Part shown: positions 63,176 through 64,000 of the stretch, piece by piece
Numbering within the stretch: the first letter of the stretch is position 1
How the letters are laid out: each line of letters begins with the position of its first letter
Assembly (NCBI GenBank): GCA_963580455.1
Contig: OY756968.1
Span: forward strand, 14,911,996 to 14,975,995
Source: Euonymus europaeus
Taxonomy: Eukaryota; Streptophyta; Magnoliopsida; Celastrales; Celastraceae
Direction: 5' to 3'
DNA: 64,000 nucleotides
Notes under the pieces: model-generated
What the model was told of the DNA's origin: nothing
The model's database searches: none
Seen by the model: the letters and a program-made list of their open reading frames with translations, nothing else
Position numbers and translations under genes: made by a program

Positions 63176-64000
63176 TATACTCTTAAAATTTGACATAGAA
63201 GAACAATAAAAAGTGTACACTGAGCAACTTTGATGGTCCGAACTTGCTCAACTCTCTCTATGGAGGAGCTTTTAACGGTTTTGTCCATTTGTCATAGAAA
63301 GTTGGTGTTTCGGCATCGAAATAGTCTAGGAAGCTTATACTCTTAAAATTTGACATAGAAGAACAATAAAAAGTGTACATTGAGCAACTTTGATGGTCCG
63401 AAGTTGCTCAACTCTCTCTATGGAGGAGCTTTTAACGGTTTTGTCTATTTGTCATAGAAAGTTGGTGTTTTGGCATCGAAATAGTCTGGGAAGCATAAAC
63501 TCGTAAAATTTGACATAGAAGAACAATAAAAAGTGTACATTGAGCAACTTTGATGGTCCGAAGTTGCTGAACTCTCTCTATGGAGGGGCTTTTAACGGTT
63601 TTGTCCGTTTATCGTAGAAAGTTGGTGTTTTGGCATCGAAAAAGTCTAGGAAACTTATACTCTTAAAATTTGACATAGAAGAACAATAAAAAGTGTACAC
63701 TGAGCAACTTTGATGGTCCGAACTTTCTCAACTCTCTCTATGGAGGAGCTTTTAACGGTTTTGTCCATTTGTCATAGAAAGTTGGTGTTTCGGCATCGAA
63801 ATAGTCTAGGAAGCTTATACTCTTAAAATTTGACATAGAAGAACAATAAAAAGTGTACATTGAGCAACTTTGATGGTCCGAAGTTGCTCAACTCTCTCTA
63901 TGGAGGAGCTTTTAACGGTTTTGTCTATTTGTCATAGAAAGTTGGTGTTTTGGCATCGAAATAGTCTGGGAAGCATAAACTCGTAAAATTTGACATAGAA
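63176..64000 (+). repeat. 480-bp trimer higher-order repeat, continuing past the window
   Basis: The sequence GTACACTGAGC followed by TCCGAAC occurs at 63,215 and 63,695, and the CTGGGAAGCATAAACTCG unit at 63,486 and 63,966, all 480 bp apart. Single differences, such as GGAAACTTATAC near 63,650, separate the copies. The window ends inside the second trimer. Confidence 0.8.
63860..63891 (+). other. Monomer inverted repeat (representative, class B, 11-bp stem)
   Basis: In class B units the arms lengthen to TTGAGCAACTT (63,860-63,870) and AAGTTGCTCAA (63,881-63,891), a perfect 11-bp stem with a 10-base loop. Neighbouring TTGCTGAAC variants lose one pair. Confidence 0.85.

Larger units (their letters stand above)
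9976..64000 (+). repeat. Satellite DNA array, 160-161 bp monomer
   Basis: About 54 kb of uninterrupted head-to-tail monomers in one orientation (about 337 units by division), running off the right edge. Landmarks in order within a unit: AAGCTT (HindIII), CTCRTAAAATTTGACAT, AGAACAATAAAAA, GTACA, the inverted repeat GAGCAACTT/AAGTTGCTC, CTCTCTATGGAGGAGC, TTTTAACGG, TCATAGAAAG, TTGGTGTTTTGGCATCG. Four variant classes stand out: A (ACATATAAG, ATTGTACACCGAGC), B (ACATAGAAG, AGTGTACATTGAGC), C (AGTGTACATAGAGCAATTTT) and D (AGTCTATCCCGAGC, TTTAATCGTCC). Units with CTCTTATATGG instead of CTCTCTATGG are one base longer. No transposon insertion or unrelated sequence interrupts the array. Unit size suits a nucleosome-phased centromeric or heterochromatic satellite; I do not recognise a named family. 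Confidence 0.96.

Noticed and set aside
9976..64000. CRISPR array
   Set aside because: Units are directly adjacent with no unique spacers, the repeat is far too long and the context is a plant genome.
53421..64000. Telomere-proximal repeat
   Set aside because: No TTTAGGG or variant telomere repeats were seen anywhere in the window, so subtelomeric placement has no direct support.

Overview
The window is repeat DNA from a plant nuclear genome, probably a eudicot. It holds no ordinary host gene, rRNA, tRNA or bacterial feature that I can support. The plant assignment rests on an Athila-type Ty3/gypsy retrotransposon (primer-binding site matching the plant tRNA-Asp 3' end, a plant integrase C-terminus, and an Athila-like ORF downstream of pol) and on a long nucleosome-sized AT-rich satellite next to it. 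I cannot name the species.

Region 1 (1-9,975) is a head-to-tail tandem of one deleted Athila-like element with a period of about 4,502-4,504 bp. It reads: end of an LTR (1-148), internal region (149-3,620), complete 1,030-bp LTR (3,621-4,650), internal region (4,651-8,124), complete LTR (8,125-9,154), then a third internal region cut off at about 9,975. Each full internal region has a tRNA-Asp primer-binding site, a short leader, only the last ~75-84 codons of pol, two adjacent hairpins, a pyrimidine tract ending in CAG one base before an ATG, a 327-aa ORF resembling the putative plant transposon protein found downstream of pol in Athila elements, a long 3' untranslated part and a polypurine-like tract. 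Gag, protease, reverse transcriptase, RNase H and the integrase core are absent, so the element is non-autonomous. The copies are nearly identical; I noticed five substitutions and two length changes between copies 1 and 2.

Region 2 (about 9,976-64,000) is one uninterrupted satellite array in a single orientation. The unit is 160-161 bp, giving about 337 monomers by simple division, and the array runs off the right edge. Most monomers carry one HindIII site (AAGCTT), an AATAAAA block and an inverted repeat (arms GAGCAACTT/AAGTTGCTC around a 10-nt loop). Monomer variants form many higher-order repeats: a 9-mer of 1,442-1,445 bp (about 10.9-20.3 kb), 12-mer and 10-mer blocks (40-45 kb), 320-bp dimers in three clusters (48-53 kb), 10- to 13-mer blocks (54-61 kb) and a 480-bp trimer at the right end. 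Large duplications of 20-62 monomers overlie these.

The whole looks like the edge of a centromeric, pericentromeric or other heterochromatic satellite domain, with an Athila-type tandem abutting it. That location is inferred from unit length, higher-order structure and the known preference of Athila elements for such DNA; nothing here shows kinetochore function. The many short antisense reading frames in the satellite are not genes.
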